Position numbers and translations under genes: made by a program. Positions 1 through 11,808 of a stretch of DNA of 64,000 bases are shown piece by piece (position 1 is the stretch's first letter; every line of letters starts with the position of its first letter). The stretch lies in NCBI GenBank assembly GCA_020744225.1, contig JAGMWG010000002.1, positions 806,001-870,000 of the forward strand. The letters are read 5' to 3'. This DNA is from Paraphoma chrysanthemicola. Taxonomy: Eukaryota > Ascomycota > Dothideomycetes > Pleosporales > Phaeosphaeriaceae. The notes under the pieces are model-generated. The model had not been told where the DNA came from and made no database searches. It saw only the letters and a list, made by a program, of their open reading frames with translations.

Positions 1-2170
1 GTAAAGCTAAGATTAAGATAATTAAGAAATAGATAATACCTAAAATAGTAAAGAATATATAATTCTTTCTAGAATTTATAAACTTTAACTAATAGTTTAT
101 TAAAGACTTTATAAAAATTATAATACTATTAATAAAGTTAATAAAGAAAGAAACTACTTAGAGATAAAGTAAAAGTTAAAAAGAAGTATTTAAAAAGCTT
201 AAGAACGCCTATATTACTAAGCTAGTACTTATAGTATTCTAAAGTAGTAAACTCTTATAATTTAAAATAGACACGTCTAATCTTATAATAAGTAGAGCTA
301 TACTATAAGAATATAATAGTAAGTAGTACTTAGTAGTTTACTACTTAAAGAAATTCTTATTAGTTAAAGAATAATATAATATTTATAATAAGAAACTTCT
401 TATAATAGTATATACTCTAGAATACTAGAAAGTATACATAGAAAGTTATTCTAAATTAATAATATTTATAAACTATAAGAATCTTATATACTTTACTATA
501 ATAAAATAACTTAATAGAAGATAAGTATAATAGTTAGAAATACTTAGATAATATTAGTTTAAGATTATATACACTCTTAAAAAAGATAATAAAAGAGTAG
601 ATACTCTAAGTAGAAGATATAATATAATTAGAAAAAAGATAAACGTCTTTATACTTCTACTATAATAAAATAAGAATAAATTCTTAAGACTATCTAAAGA
701 AGTATATTCTATACTTTAGATTATATATAAAGTACTAGAAGAACTATAAAAAGAACTTATTTTAAGTTACTATAATAACTCTATATATAAATACTTTAGA
801 ATTATATAAACTATAGAACTTATCTAATAAAACTATAAATTTAAAAATATAAAGAATAAAGTTATAAACTTTATTAGAAAATACACTAATTATTATAAAA
901 ATAAGTATAGTATATATATAAAATATAGAGAAATATAGACTATTAAGTTACTAACTAAGTCTTAGACTAATATCTCTATAGATTTTATTACAGAACTACT
1001 AGAGTTAAAAGATCTAACTACTAGACTAAAGTATAATATAATACTTATAGTTATATACTACTTTATAAAGGCTATAAAATATATACTATTTAAAAAGAAT
1101 TATATAGTAGTATAATTAGAATATATTATTAATAACTAAGTTATTTAATACTATAGTATACTAAAAATAATAATAAGTAACTAAGATAAGCTCTTTATAT
1201 TAAATTATTAGACTACGCTTATAGTAGCTATTAGAACCTAAAGAAAATTATTTACTACTTACTACTCTTAAATAGATAAGTAAATAGAATAAATAAACTA
1301 TACTATAAAAATATACTTATAGATTTATACTAATAAGAAATAAGATAATTAAATATTACTACTACTTATAGCTTAAATAGCTTATAATAATAAAGTATTA
1401 GAATTAACTAGAAAGATACTATTCTTTACTAATTATAAAAGATATCTATATCTTTTTAAAAGAATATTACCTAGCTTAAACGCTAAAGCTACTATATTTA
1501 TAGTAGAAGAAATAAAGAAAACTTATAAAGAAATATAAAATTATATTAAGAAAGCTTAATAGTAAAGTATTTTATATATTAATAAGAAAAAAAAAATAGT
1601 ATCTTAGCTAAAAGAGAAGAATAAAGTATACTTACTTATAAAAAATCTATAAATAATATAACTAAGTAAGAAACTAAACTATATTAAGATTAGACTATTT
1701 TTAATTTATAAAAGAAATAGACTAGTAATATATATATTAAATTTACTATAAGATACTAAAATATACTCTAGATTCTACGTTAAGCTATTAGAACTAGTAG
1801 ACTCTAAAATACTACTTTAGAAAACCTTCTACTATAAAATAGAAGAAGAAAATAAGTTTAAAGTTAAAGATCTATATAGTTACTAAACTATAAAAAGAGA
1901 ACTTAACTAGCTTATTAAATAAAAAGAATACTTAGAAGAAGAAAATATATAAGAACCTAAAGACTACTTAAGAAATTATTAGTAGATACTTAAGAAGTAC
2001 TAATAAGAGTATAATATTAACTAGATCTTTAAATAATATCTACTAGAAGACTTTTAGAGACTATTTTATAATAGTTCTAGAGATAAATAAGAAAAAAATA
2101 AATAAGTATAGAAAAACTTCTAAAATAGAAAGTATAACTAACTTTTAGAATAAAAAAATAGGCGCTTTAC
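1..2170 (+). mobile_element. RIP-degraded Ty3/gypsy chromovirus pol remnant
   Basis: Extremely AT-rich DNA with no open frame, but reading through the stops gives a recognisable Ty3/gypsy pol in the usual order. The end of reverse transcriptase lies at about 18-165 (an FLEFINF-like stretch where the family has FLGFANF). RNase H follows at about 265-620 (DTSN, YNIYNKKLL-like). The integrase zinc region is at about 750-900, and the integrase core at 967-1090 contains SIDFITELL. A chromodomain-like tail at about 1833-2000 has EP where WEP is expected. Nearly every stop sits where the family has Gln or Trp, so CAA/CAG/TGG became TAA/TAG, as expected from C-to-T change at CpA on both strands. Integrase core and chromodomain are in different frames, so at least one indel occurred. 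The element starts before the window; no LTR was identified. Confidence 0.8.
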
Positions 2171-3869
2171 TAGACTATAGTATAGCTACTAGTACGTTTA
2201 AGTTTCTTAGAGTTTCTTATATTAAGAGTAAGAACTTTACTAAAGTATTAGCTATAAGATAATTAAGAGACTTCTACGTATTTACGTTCTTACTCTTATT
2301 CTAAAGACTATTTACTAAATACTATACTTTTCTCTTAGTATATAACTTTACTTACTATAGAATTTTCTTATTATATATTAGATAAGTAACTACTTCTACT
2401 AATAATTTTTTGTCTACTTCTACTTTCTTCTTATACTTCTTATAAGTCTTATCTAATAATACTTAGAATATATTTATATATAGATAATCTTACTTAGTAT
2501 ATTCTAAATACTTTAGATACTTTCTATTAACTTTTAGTATTATAATATACTTCTAATTAAATATTAAATAGTAATTATAGAGAATAAAAGTAAGTTAACT
2601 ATTCTAACGTATTTTAAGAGCTAGGTAAAGGTATTCTTTAGATTATAAGGCTAATATAGTTAGTATAATAATATTAAGAAATAGAATACTTAGAAATAAG
2701 CTACTAGAGAAAAGAAATAGTATTATAAACCTTAAAAGAGAATAATATAAGTTATAAATAAAAAGGTATAAAAAGTATAGTTATCTATAAGACTAGTAGT
2801 TAAAAACTAATAGGTATACACTACCTTAGAGTAGAGCTAATATTACGTAATCTCTTTAGATTCTTAATCTTAAGAAAGAGTCTTAGTATACTCTTTAGAT
2901 AAGTTAGCTTAAGCTCTTCTTAAACTACTTAGCTTAAGTAGTATTAAATACTTAGTATATAAATAACTATAATAAGAGTCTATCTCTTATTATATTTAAC
3001 TTAATATTCTAAGATAGATAATCTACTCTAGACTACTTAAGCTTACTCTTCTGCTCTACGCTTATTCTCTTTAAATAAACTCTAGAGCTCTCTTATATAC
3101 CTAATTAGCTTACTCTAATCTCTATAAGCTACTATCTTAATAAAGTACTACTATAAGAATACGTAAAAGTATAAACTAGAGTAGTTACACTAAGTAAATA
3201 ATAATTTTTAAGCGCTGTAAGAGTTATATAAGAAGTCTCTATCTACTTCTCTATCTTAGTCTCTATATTTAGGTATAATTAATAACGTAATTATAAGTTT
3301 TACAGCACATTATAATACTATAAAGAATAATAGTAATAAGTATAATAAGTAGTGTAATTAAGAACTAGAGTAGAGCTAGATAACGTATTACAGTAATAGC
3401 AACGCTGTTAAGTACTAGATTTATATAAGACTAAAATACTTACAATTAAGCTATTTTACAATTAATATATTAACTATCTTAGTATTAAGCTATAATTGTA
3501 AGTAGCTTTTTAGTAAGCTTAGCAACCTCCTAGAGCCTAAATGCTGCGCTATTAGTAGTAAGCTACTTATAGCTTTTTAGCTTATACGCTTATAGAGTTA
3601 GGCTAGCTACAACACTAAAAACTTAAGCAATAATAGTAATAATCTATCTAACGATAAGATTGTGCGCGCGTACAATATACAAAGCTAAGTAGAGGAGTAG
3701 TACACAGTACTCTTAAAGAAGTAGCACGCAGTACTCTTAGAAGAGTAGCGCGCGCAGATAGGCAGACTTAACACTAAAAAAAAACTATTAAGTACTTATA
3801 AGCAAGCAAGTATATAACTTTAAAACGTTAAGCAAAGCAAGCAAGTATACGCGGCGCAGATAATTTTAA
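2171..3869. other. AT-rich island, no gene identified
   Basis: The same AT-rich, TpA-rich composition continues, with stops in all frames. A stretch around 2340-2590 can be read on the minus strand for some 70 codons with few stops and may be another decayed transposon frame; I could not assign it. From about 3400 the GC content rises in patches (GCGCGC runs at 3660-3760, and near-direct repeats of a CAGTACTCTTA-containing unit at 3695-3745) up to the boundary hairpin. No functional gene is visible. Confidence 0.6.
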
Positions 3870-4971
3870 CAAGCAAAGCAAGTATGGGGGTAGCATACTT
3901 GCTTTACTTGCTTGCTGCGGAGTCTGGTTGAAGCGTGCTTCTAGGTTGATATCTGTAAGGAAGTGTCGCGCTGTGTGAGTGATAGGATTGATGAGCGCAA
4001 ACAGTTCATGTGCAGCGCCAAAGAGGATGCCGTAAAACTCGCTACCCTGATTGAGGGTGATGAGGACTTCAGATGATAGGAAAGAGTCTTGGGGAATGGT
4101 GCGATCAGGCGTGAGTTCGGCATGTAGTGTCATGTTCGTAGTGATGGCAAAGAAGGCATAAAGCTCGATGAGCAGATCCAACAAGGACTTGTCTACCTCA
4201 TGTGCGCGTTTCTCTCGAAGTTCGTAGAGGAGAGTTCTGGAAGCTTGGCGATGGAATTGGAAATTGGCTTGCGTATCCCCAATCACTACCTTCTCATTGG
4301 CAGAGGGAAATTAGTACGACGTCGTCAGCCTAGAGCTTTCTGGCTTAGAGACATACCTCGAAGAAGCCCAGCATGATCGTAGAAGTCAACAGTGAGACAA
4401 GTACTGATGTTTGGCTTTCACGCCAGTTCACGAGATTATGCTTCACGCTTCGAAGCGAGACAGCATAATTCGATCGAGCTTCGCCTTCGTACTCTGCTGA
4501 TTGGATCAAAAGCTGTGCTCCACTCACAGCCAACATACACCGCAATAAAGCGGGCTCAGTGCAGGCAATTGGAACCAGATGACTGAGGAAAGGGTTCTTC
4601 GGCTCGGTTCTACCCGCTAGCTGTCTCGCGGTAACTTGCAGGTAGTGGTTGAAAAGGAGTACATCCCTGGGCCGCGTCAGACCAGGGATGGAGGCTATTG
4701 GACGTATGATAGTACAATTAAGCTTGCCCGTCTCTGGAAGCTTTGTCTCAAACGAGACTTCATTCGTTGCTTCGAAAGGTGAAGGACGCTTCCGGTGGGG
4801 TAGTCGAGACAGAGCCACTACAGTCTCTAAGGCATGGTCTCTAGACCAGTTGCATATGAGACGATTCCTGCGGCATCCGACACATGTTGGCTTCCCTTCA
4901 TCGCACTTCTTCCGCCTCATGCGACAAGTCAGGCAGCCCGTTTTGGTTCGTCTTCCTTTTAGGGCCTCCAT
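3828..4971 (-). CDS. Zn(II)2Cys6 transcription factor, 3' truncated
   Basis: Fungal binuclear zinc-cluster regulator. From the Met at 4971 the six cysteines fall at residues 13, 16, 23, 30, 33 and 40, spaced C-X2-C-X6-C-X6-C-X2-C-X6-C, preceded by a basic GRRTKT stretch. The rest resembles the fungal-specific regulatory domain of the PF11951 type. One 67-nt intron is inferred at 4290-4356 (GTATGT...AG), joining two exons in frame. The frame also extends upstream to 5148, but that part is not zinc-cluster-like and I prefer 4971. Real similarity stops near 3911: the last ~27 codons come from the boundary repeat, and at about 358 residues the protein is short for this family, so it is likely a truncated gene with a chimeric tail. 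It is divergent from the amine oxidase and shares a ~640 bp promoter with it; a regulatory link is inference. Confidence 0.7.
3870..3910. repeat. Inverted repeat at the AT-rich/GC-normal boundary
   Basis: Arms 3870-3886 and 3894-3910 pair over 17 bp with one mismatch around a 7-nt spacer. Related AGCAAGCAAGTA units lie just upstream (3809-3850). It sits exactly where base composition changes and where the neighbouring regulator gene loses similarity to its family, so it is probably the end of an inserted or rearranged repeat. Confidence 0.6.
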
Positions 4972-5385
4972 TTGGGCAAATTGAGGCCGATCCAATATGC
5001 AACAGTAAGCCGAGGCCTTCCTGAGAGACGGGCGACATGATTGGCATCTAAGTGGCTGAAGAGAGCGCATGAAGCAGGGGGCGAAAGACACTTGGTGGAA
5101 TGTGCACGTGATCCTAATCGTTAGCGCGCTTATCTTAGCGTGCTCCATCTTTGGAACAACTCAGCCTTGCCATTTCCAAGGCTGACGTCGCAACCTTGGA
5201 ACTCGCTCTTGGCACAATCCTACACGTCCCTGAGGCGGACGTCAATTTCGGGACATGGCGCTGCGAATGCTACAGTGGCGCGTCTTTGAACCATTGTGGG
5301 CCATCGCCATATCCTGGGTGACGCAAATCTCAACGTTGCATGCGACTTTAGCCACATTCACCATTGTATGAGCATTGGCAGAATG

Positions 5386-5395
5386 CGGGAATCCG
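5386..5395. promoter_or_regulatory. CGG-N4-CCG inverted repeat in divergent promoter
   Basis: An inverted CGG pair with 4-bp spacing lies between the zinc-cluster regulator and the amine oxidase. Zn(II)2Cys6 proteins typically bind CGG half-sites with family-specific spacing. A 10-bp match can occur by chance, so this is only a candidate operator. Confidence 0.25.
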
Positions 5396-5502
5396 GCTCA
5401 GCGACTACAGCTACTCAATTGAGCTCTCAGGCCTCCAATTCGGTCTAAGCTGGCAGTATCATGGCACCAACAATGCCTCAACTACAGAAAGTCGTGCAAG
5501 AG

Positions 5503-5508
5503 TATAAA
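5503..5508 (+). promoter_or_regulatory. TATA box of the amine oxidase gene
   Basis: TATAAA lies 105 bp upstream of the ATG at 5613, followed by a pyrimidine-rich leader with CACTCA and CAAATTC stretches, as often seen in fungal promoters. Confidence 0.45.
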
Positions 5509-5612
5509 GTATCGGCTTCGATGGCACCGAGAACAGTCATTGCATTACACTCATACTACAATTCCAACTTTATTTCTCATCTTCGCGAAAAGCTCACTCA
5601 AATTCTCCTACC

Positions 5613-7092
5613 ATGGTCAACGTAGATGTCGCTATTATCGGCGCCGGCTTTTCTGGCCTCCAGGCTGCCCTTGACGTCCAAAATGCAGGCTTGTCCGTCG
5701 CTGTCATTGAAGCGCAGAACTACATTGGGGGCAAAAGTCTCACGAGGAATCTCAGCTCATCGGGTGGCATTGTTGAACTGGGACCGACCTGGATCAACAA
5801 TGTCACCCAGCCAAAGGTGCAAACTCTCGTGGACAAGTACGGACTCGGAACGGCTGAGCAGTACCTTGGAGGGCTATCTGTTCTTTACACTCCAGACGGC
5901 GTAGCCCATTCAAGTAAATATGGAAATTTTCCAAAGGTTAGTCTCGATGAGAATCTTTCCTGGTACACAAGCTCATGCTCTACAGGACGTGCCACTCGAG
6001 GAATTAGCCAAGCTTCAGGAACTCTTCAAGGTGACCGACGCGGAATCCCAGAAGTTTGACCTGGACAATCCCGGTAATTGGATAGGTGGTGAACCCCCAT
6101 CTATTGCCGATGTTTCTTTCGAAGACTACATGTTGTCACAAGGCATTGAGCCCGGCAGCTTCGGCCATACCCAGCTCACTGCAGCTAGCCGTGCTCTATA
6201 TGGTCTCGACCCTAGCCAAATCGGCATGCACTTTCACCTCGACTACCTCAAGCAAGGCCAAGGCTGGTTGAGCTTGACCAGCGATCATATCGAGGGTGCG
6301 CAATACCTCAAGATCAACGAAGGTGTTAGCAAGATCACGCAGCGCATGGCTGAGGAGCTTCCCGAAGACGCATTATTCCTCAAATCGCCAGTCATACAAA
6401 TCATCCAAGACAACACCGGTGTCACGCTCCACACCAAGAACAACCTCAAAGTCAAAGCTAGGAAACTTATCCTAACAGCTCCATCCCATACATACACCAA
6501 CATCGACTTCATCCCCGCTCTTCCACGCAGTAAGCGCGGGCTCGCCACCAGCACAACCCGCGGCCGCTATGCAAAGACAGTCCTCACATACCGCAGCCCA
6601 TGGTGGCGCGAAGCAGGTCTCCTCGGCGTCTTCAGCAGCGTGAACAAAGGCCCATTCACAACATCCTGGGACAACACGCGCCCAGAACAGAACGTCTCTG
6701 CTCTCGCGCTGTTCTCTTGTGGAAGAGAATACGATATGCTGTTCAGCCACAAGACGAAACTCGAGCGCCAGAAAGCTATGATGAACTACCTAGCTGAGAT
6801 TGTGGGTTCTGCCATTGGGAAGAATGCCACGGAGAAGGTGTATGACGTTGTTGAGTATCTGGAGCAGGAGTGGTATGAGAAGCCATATATTGAGGGTGCG
6901 CCGGTTGCTGCAATGGGACCCGGCGATTATGCCCAGCTGGCGCCGGTATTGACGAAGGTTGTGGGCCACATACATTTCGCTGGAACCGAGACTGCGTCGA
7001 TCTGGAAGGGATATTTAGAGGGCGCAGTTCAAGCTGGTGAGCGGGCGGCAAAGGAGATTGTTGGAGCTTTGAAGGGAAATGCAACGACTTGA
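5613..7092 (+). CDS. Flavin monoamine oxidase
   Basis: FAD-dependent amine oxidase that would oxidatively deaminate primary or secondary amines, giving aldehyde, ammonia and H2O2. Two exons, 5613-5936 and 5986-7092, are joined across a 49-nt GT-AG intron in phase 0, giving 476 residues, a normal size for fungal MAO-N-like enzymes. The N terminus has the Rossmann dinucleotide-binding motif GAGFSG (residues 10-15) with a downstream acidic residue (VIEAQ), then GGKS and the ELGPTWI segment. Near the C terminus the FAD-contact segment IHFAGTETA is followed by GYLEGAVQAGERAA. No PTS1-type end is present (ends GNATT). It is divergently transcribed from a zinc-cluster regulator. The substrate cannot be told from sequence; a polyamine oxidase is less likely given the overall MAO-like pattern. 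Confidence 0.88.
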
Positions 7093-7336
7093 GCAAAAGG
7101 CGGTAGTTGTCATTTGAGCGTCACTTTGAAATTGAAGAGCTGATGTAGTAGTATATAGAGGTTTGTTCATTACTGAATATAGATTATGCTATCTGGAAAG
7201 AACACCAGTCTTGTTTGGGTATCAACTTGCAAAGTGTAAAGAAACTGCATATCCGCCGCAGCGTAGATGGCGAGCATCATGTGCCTAATCATGTGGGAGA
7301 GGGTCTAGTCACAAAGACGAGATCGTTAAATTCATT

Positions 7337-8941
7337 CTACGTTGGCGGGTGTTGCGGCGCGCCTGCTGGTCTCTGAGCCGAATCTCCAGAAACCTCGCTC
7401 ACGTTCGTGGGAGGCAATGGAGAAGAAGGCGCGGCGCCCTGAGGTGGTGGGCTCGGTGCGGGCATTTGTGCAATGTACGGCGTCGGGTACACGGGCTGTG
7501 GTGGTTGAGGCGGCGGTGTCTGGCCTATCGGCGAGATAGCTTGTCCATATTGCGGTTGAGTTCCAAATCCAGGTTGTTGCGGTCCCACTGTCGAGACTGG
7601 AGACGAAGAGACCGTGGTATCATTCTTTGCTGCTTCGGCATTGTAGAAGCCAGCCTGCTGTGGAGGATACGTGTATCCCTGTGGCGGCATGAACCCTTGA
7701 CCGTCAGGCGTTGGGATCCACCCAGGAGGTGGAGGACCGTAGTAGTAGACCTGCCCAGGCTGGCCAGGCGCGCCCGGAGGAGGATGTGGCGCACCAGGTG
7801 TGAAAGCTGGAGGAGGGGCTCCAGGGGTAAAGATTGGAGGAGGCGCCTGTGACATGGCTGGGTTGAGAGGCTGACCGGCTGGAACGACGCCGACAGTGGT
7901 GCGCGAGAATTGGCCAAGATGCTCGACCGGGTAGGAGTGCCGGAAGCCCCACTTCCACCAAGCCTTAAACGCAGCACCTGATCCCATAGCCTTCCACTTC
8001 TCCTGCAACAGCTTTTGGTCCTCCTTGCTACGCGCATCTTGCATACGAGTGAAGCAAAGGACCCACAACGAGATGAGAACCCAGCAGACTGTACCAAAAC
8101 GCATTGCGCTCTTGCCAAGCATGAGCCGGCGGAACCAGAACCATGATTCCAAAAATCCCAAGAGAAAAAGTGCAGGAATGACGGATGCAATGATGATGAT
8201 CCATACCTTCAGAGGCGTGTCGCAGTAGTAATAGCTGTAGCAGAATCGAGAGCCGGAACCAGAGCTCGAACTGTCACCGCCACCTGATCTTGGTGACCCA
8301 GTACTGGTACTGCGGAAGCCCGGAGGTTTGCTGCAAGAAGCGATATAATAGCTGTAGTAGAAATCGGAAGTGGTAGTGAAGGGCGCAGCACCCGCGCTGA
8401 GATACCAGGTCTCGTAAATATAGACGTAGCTTGAACGAGTACTCGTGCTGGCGCTGTCCTTTGAAGAAGGTGTGATTCGATCCCAGACTTGAGAGGGCAC
8501 AGTGACGGAAGCAGTCGTAGTGATCGTGAATTGACTTGGACATGAGGCTGGCGCACTCATCGTGACAGGCATAGAAAAGCGGACATTAGAGATCGTCGAC
8601 GTGGTCGTTGCAGAGTAGTCGCGTTCAGGGACCAGATCTGACTCGGCGACCCCAGCGTTGAGGCCGTAGTACTGGTAAATGATTTGGAGATCTGCATAGG
8701 TCGAGTAGTATGTAGAGGTCGATGTCGGCGTGGCAGTAGGCGTGATGGACGGTTTCACAGTGCGTAGGCGATCAGTCACAGTGTATGTTGTAACATCTCC
8801 ATTTCCTCTTGTGTATGGGCTGGGCGAGGCAAAGGCAGCATAGCGCTGGGTGTATGTCCAGTATGCGGAGCCACTTGAGATTTGTGCGATGGCGGTTGTC
8901 GCGAGAGAGAGGAGAACCACAAGAGCATGTCCTGGAGCCAT
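7337..8941 (-). CDS. Membrane protein with Ser/Thr-rich ectodomain and Pro-rich tail
   Basis: Uncharacterised fungal membrane protein, uninterrupted. I start at the Met at 8941 because it opens a good signal peptide (MAPGHALVVLLSLATTAIA); an in-frame Met exists upstream at 8998. Next comes a Ser/Thr/Tyr-rich extracellular part of about 230 residues, likely O-glycosylated, then a Gly/Ser spacer, a short Cys/Tyr cluster and a strong transmembrane helix (VWIIIIASVIPALFLLGFL). A second hydrophobic helix (FGTVCWVLISLWVLCF) follows about 15 residues later. The remaining ~200 residues are cytosolic or lumenal depending on topology and are rich in Pro, Gly and Gln (PGAPPPAFTPGAP, PPPQP). The architecture suggests a cell-surface or wall-associated protein, but I recognise no functional domain. 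Confidence 0.7.
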   Translation of the reverse strand: MAPGHALVVLLSLATTAIAQISSGSAYWTYTQRYAAFASPSPYTRGNGDVTTYTVTDRLRTVKPSITPTATPTSTSTYYSTYADLQIIYQYYGLNAGVAESDLVPERDYSATTTSTISNVRFSMPVTMSAPASCPSQFTITTTASVTVPSQVWDRITPSSKDSASTSTRSSYVYIYETWYLSAGAAPFTTTSDFYYSYYIASCSKPPGFRSTSTGSPRSGGGDSSSSGSGSRFCYSYYYCDTPLKVWIIIIASVIPALFLLGFLESWFWFRRLMLGKSAMRFGTVCWVLISLWVLCFTRMQDARSKEDQKLLQEKWKAMGSGAAFKAWWKWGFRHSYPVEHLGQFSRTTVGVVPAGQPLNPAMSQAPPPIFTPGAPPPAFTPGAPHPPPGAPGQPGQVYYYGPPPPGWIPTPDGQGFMPPQGYTYPPQQAGFYNAEAAKNDTTVSSSPVSTVGPQQPGFGTQPQYGQAISPIGQTPPPQPPQPVYPTPYIAQMPAPSPPPQGAAPSSPLPPTNVSEVSGDSAQRPAGAPQHPPT

Positions 8942-9597
8942 TGTTGCGAGCTCAATCGGCCGTTGAGCGTAAAATCGCGACGCAAGTTGTCGGTGCAAGG
9001 CTGGCCCTCCTTATCGGGGCAGGAAAGTCATTTTAACCTCCACCAAACAAACCGCCGTGCCGTCCGCATCGCGACCATCCCTCGGCTGGCTCACCGGTCG
9101 TGCGAGTCACATTCGTTCCATCTCTTGGCGCGACGATGTTTGCCTTGCAAAGATCGCGAGCTTCGGCTGTCAACCAATAGTATGGTGATCGCATTACCAG
9201 TTACCCAATCCCGTGAGAGCGCCATGAAGCCTGGAGCTTAAGCGGAATTGGATGAGTCTATTTCGGGCCCATGCGGCTCGTATTCAGATGGTGGCATGCA
9301 GGGGCACGCGGGAGGCCTAAGAGGGTTGCCCTGAAAGAACTCTGCACCGCCTTAAACAATCTATTGAAATTATGACTGTGCGATCATGCTGGGAAGATGG
9401 TCGTTCACGTGCTGCACAATCTAGTGCGTGCGAATGGAATGACACTCGTTCTAAGAGTTTTGTGAGAAGATAGGTGTGGTGTGGTTGTGGACAGACGATC
9501 TCTTGAAAGCGGAAATTCAAGGCCGTTTGTGGCGTTCGGGAACGAGACACGAGAAATGCGAGGCTTGGCGACCAGAAAACTCATCGAAGAGAACTGC

Positions 9598-10597
9598 GCG
9601 CCTGCAGCGAAATCTTCTGCCGCGACTCCAGGATCTTTCGCATGTGACATGTGATGGGTGACATTCGATGAAAAATCACATCCATCGCATTCTGCCCAGG
9701 TGTAGTCTGTTCCCGAAATTGCCTCGTTCGATAGCCATTTCTTTCCTGGACGATCCCGGAGTCAATTCTGGCAACAGGCTCCCAGCGCTAGAATCGCACA
9801 GTAAACGCACGTACAACGAGCAAACAGACTCATTCGAGCTGCGAATCGGCGGCAAATTCTCACGGCTGGTGGACAGTCCTGAGAGCATTAGCCTGCCGTC
9901 TGCATACACATTCGCATTCCACTTTGTTCAAACTTTCGGTCCTCTTCCGAAAGTCTCGCATCCGCATGTTGTCCTGACATCAGTAGGGCAAACGAACTCT
10001 ATATTGTCGTCATGTCGCTCTTGCGATGAGACCTCCACTGAGCTGACGGGGCGCTGGACATGATCAGACAGATGGGCGTCGCGCGAGCATCGTTGTGCAA
10101 GATGGTACGATTGAACAAGCAAAGCGTCCACAATCTACCAAAATTACGATAGGGTACATGCTCAACATCACACATCCACCGGGACATCAGCGGACCACTC
10201 TCATGTTCAACAGCCCCTCGGCTTGTATTGCGTGATACAATCCAAATTTCAGACTGGTTGAGGGGAGCTGAAATGAGATCGGTATCTGTTGCAGCGTGAC
10301 CAGAGCCAGCAGGAAGCCGTTAAGAGCGATAGTGACTTACTACCGTATTCATACCTCGAACCTTAAATCTGGACCTGCCGATGTGTTCGAGGCTCAAACC
10401 TAGTCTTGCCGATGTGTTCAAGCCTCCAGGTTGGGGACTTATTGATGCGTTACTACATCGAATCTGGATCAGGGAAACGCGAGAAGAAGGCAATATCCTT
10501 GCATCGAGCGTCTGCTGTTCGTGGACGAGACCATCAATTGGGCTCCGTAATCATTCCTCATCCGTACGTTCGACGTTGTACTCGCGATGCTTCCTCG
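9598..10597 (+). repeat. Diverged ~1 kb repeat, copy A
   Basis: Similar in order and spacing to 14456-15415. Shared blocks include TTTCGCATGTGAC near 9640/14497, TCATTCGAGCTG near 9830/14668, GTTGCGATGAGA-like near 10020/14877 and TTGCCGATG near 10415/15230. Copies differ at perhaps a quarter to a third of positions. A short direct repeat of a TTGCCGATGTGTTC-type unit occurs inside both copies (10377-10425; 15190-15250). No coding capacity or known element recognised. Confidence 0.65.
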
Positions 10598-11016
10598 CGG
10601 CCTTCGCCAAGATAAGCTATCTTGTCTGTAAAGCACATAGGTACCCTGTACAGAAATGGGAGAGAGTAAACATTCTACAAGAGCATATTAAATGCATTCT
10701 ACATAGTATTCTATATAGAAAGAGCATTACCTTAATGCAGCTCTTCTTACAGCGTCTGCGGCAGGATACACGGACGTGTAAGCTTTAGAGCTAGAAAGAC
10801 CTACGCAGATAAGAAAATCAAAGGGAAAGACGCCTTAAAGTAGCATCTCTTACTTCGCGAAAAGCAGCTTATAGCCAGCGCTTGATATATACACTCTCGT
10901 CACGGAAATCTGCGATGATTGCAGAATAGCTACACTTTTGCAGCTAACGAGAAGCCGCTGCGCGGCCGCCTGTGGCCAACGGGGACGAGCTTGGCGCGCA
11001 TTTGTATGATAGATTT

Positions 11017-11078
11017 GAGGCGAAACGGAGCTAACTACATGGATGTCCGCCTCAGTCAGGTTTGAGCGTCGTTTAGCC
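11017..11078 (-). repeat. 62-bp dispersed repeat, copy 1
   Basis: By eye 56 of 62 positions match the copy at 38665-38726. The first 37 bp are bounded by GAGGCG/CGCCTC inverted ends. On the minus strand both copies read as the same short peptide (RSNLTEAD..VVSSVSP). Confidence 0.7.
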
Positions 11079-11808
11079 ATAGAGACTTACCTCAAAAGTG
11101 ACCTAACCAATCACCCCCCGGAATTCGAACCTGAGCTTCGACTGTATTGAATTGATCATAACTATGCCATCCTGAGCTTTGTGGCAGTGCAGCGTGATTA
11201 GATCTTGGTAGCCTTGAGCTTGTCCTAAGTTAGGCTATCGCGCCCTTATTTAGGCCACGACTAGAATCACTAGCTAATTTCACAGGCTAAACAGACCTAG
11301 GTACGCTGCGCGATTCACACTCTCTAGTCCTTAATTGTTATCTGCAAAACACTTTCGCCGAAAGCGATAGGTACGCAATAATACAGTCTGCTACAGTACT
11401 TTTCAGCTAGCCTAGTATAATAGCGGGCAGGACCAGCACCAGTAACTAAGCTGGAGCATAGGCACTGCTCAGCCCACCTCAGCGGAACACAATCGCTTAC
11501 GACCTACCTAGTTCGGCAGTTAGTGGAGGCCGTTATAGGCTGGGCATTGCTCACTTGCTTCGTGCTCTACCGAATGTGCCTAACATATAGTGAATTAGGC
11601 ATCCATGAATCCGTTTCGTGTCCTGTTGCCAAAAATAAGGCAACGTGAGTCATCCAATTTGTAGCAGCAAGTTAGCGTCCTCTAGAAGTTTATTTGAAAT
11701 AAATCATGACTGCGGCTGGCATCCATATCCCTCCTATCTGAACATATACTCAAGAAATAATTAGCAAAAGGACTATCTGTCTGCGTCGAACCGTGCCCTT
11801 TCTGGACA

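Larger units (their letters stand above)
8942..11808. other. Gene-poor region between membrane protein and F-box/ankyrin gene
   Basis: About 2.9 kb with only short, unconvincing frames. It contains repeat copy A (9598-10597) and one copy of the 62-bp dispersed repeat (11017-11078). A tRNA-like GGTTCGAATTCC box on the minus strand near 11120 does not fold into a proper tRNA. The first ~150 bp are presumably the promoter of the membrane-protein gene. Confidence 0.5.

Noticed and set aside
4392..4984. Plus-strand frames opposite the zinc-cluster regulator
   Set aside because: Antisense shadows; the minus strand has the Cys6 motif.
11100..11170. tRNA-like GGTTCGAATTCC B-box on the minus strand
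   Set aside because: T-stem pairs poorly and no acceptor stem or A-box-bearing 5' half at the right distance; at most a decayed tRNA-derived repeat.
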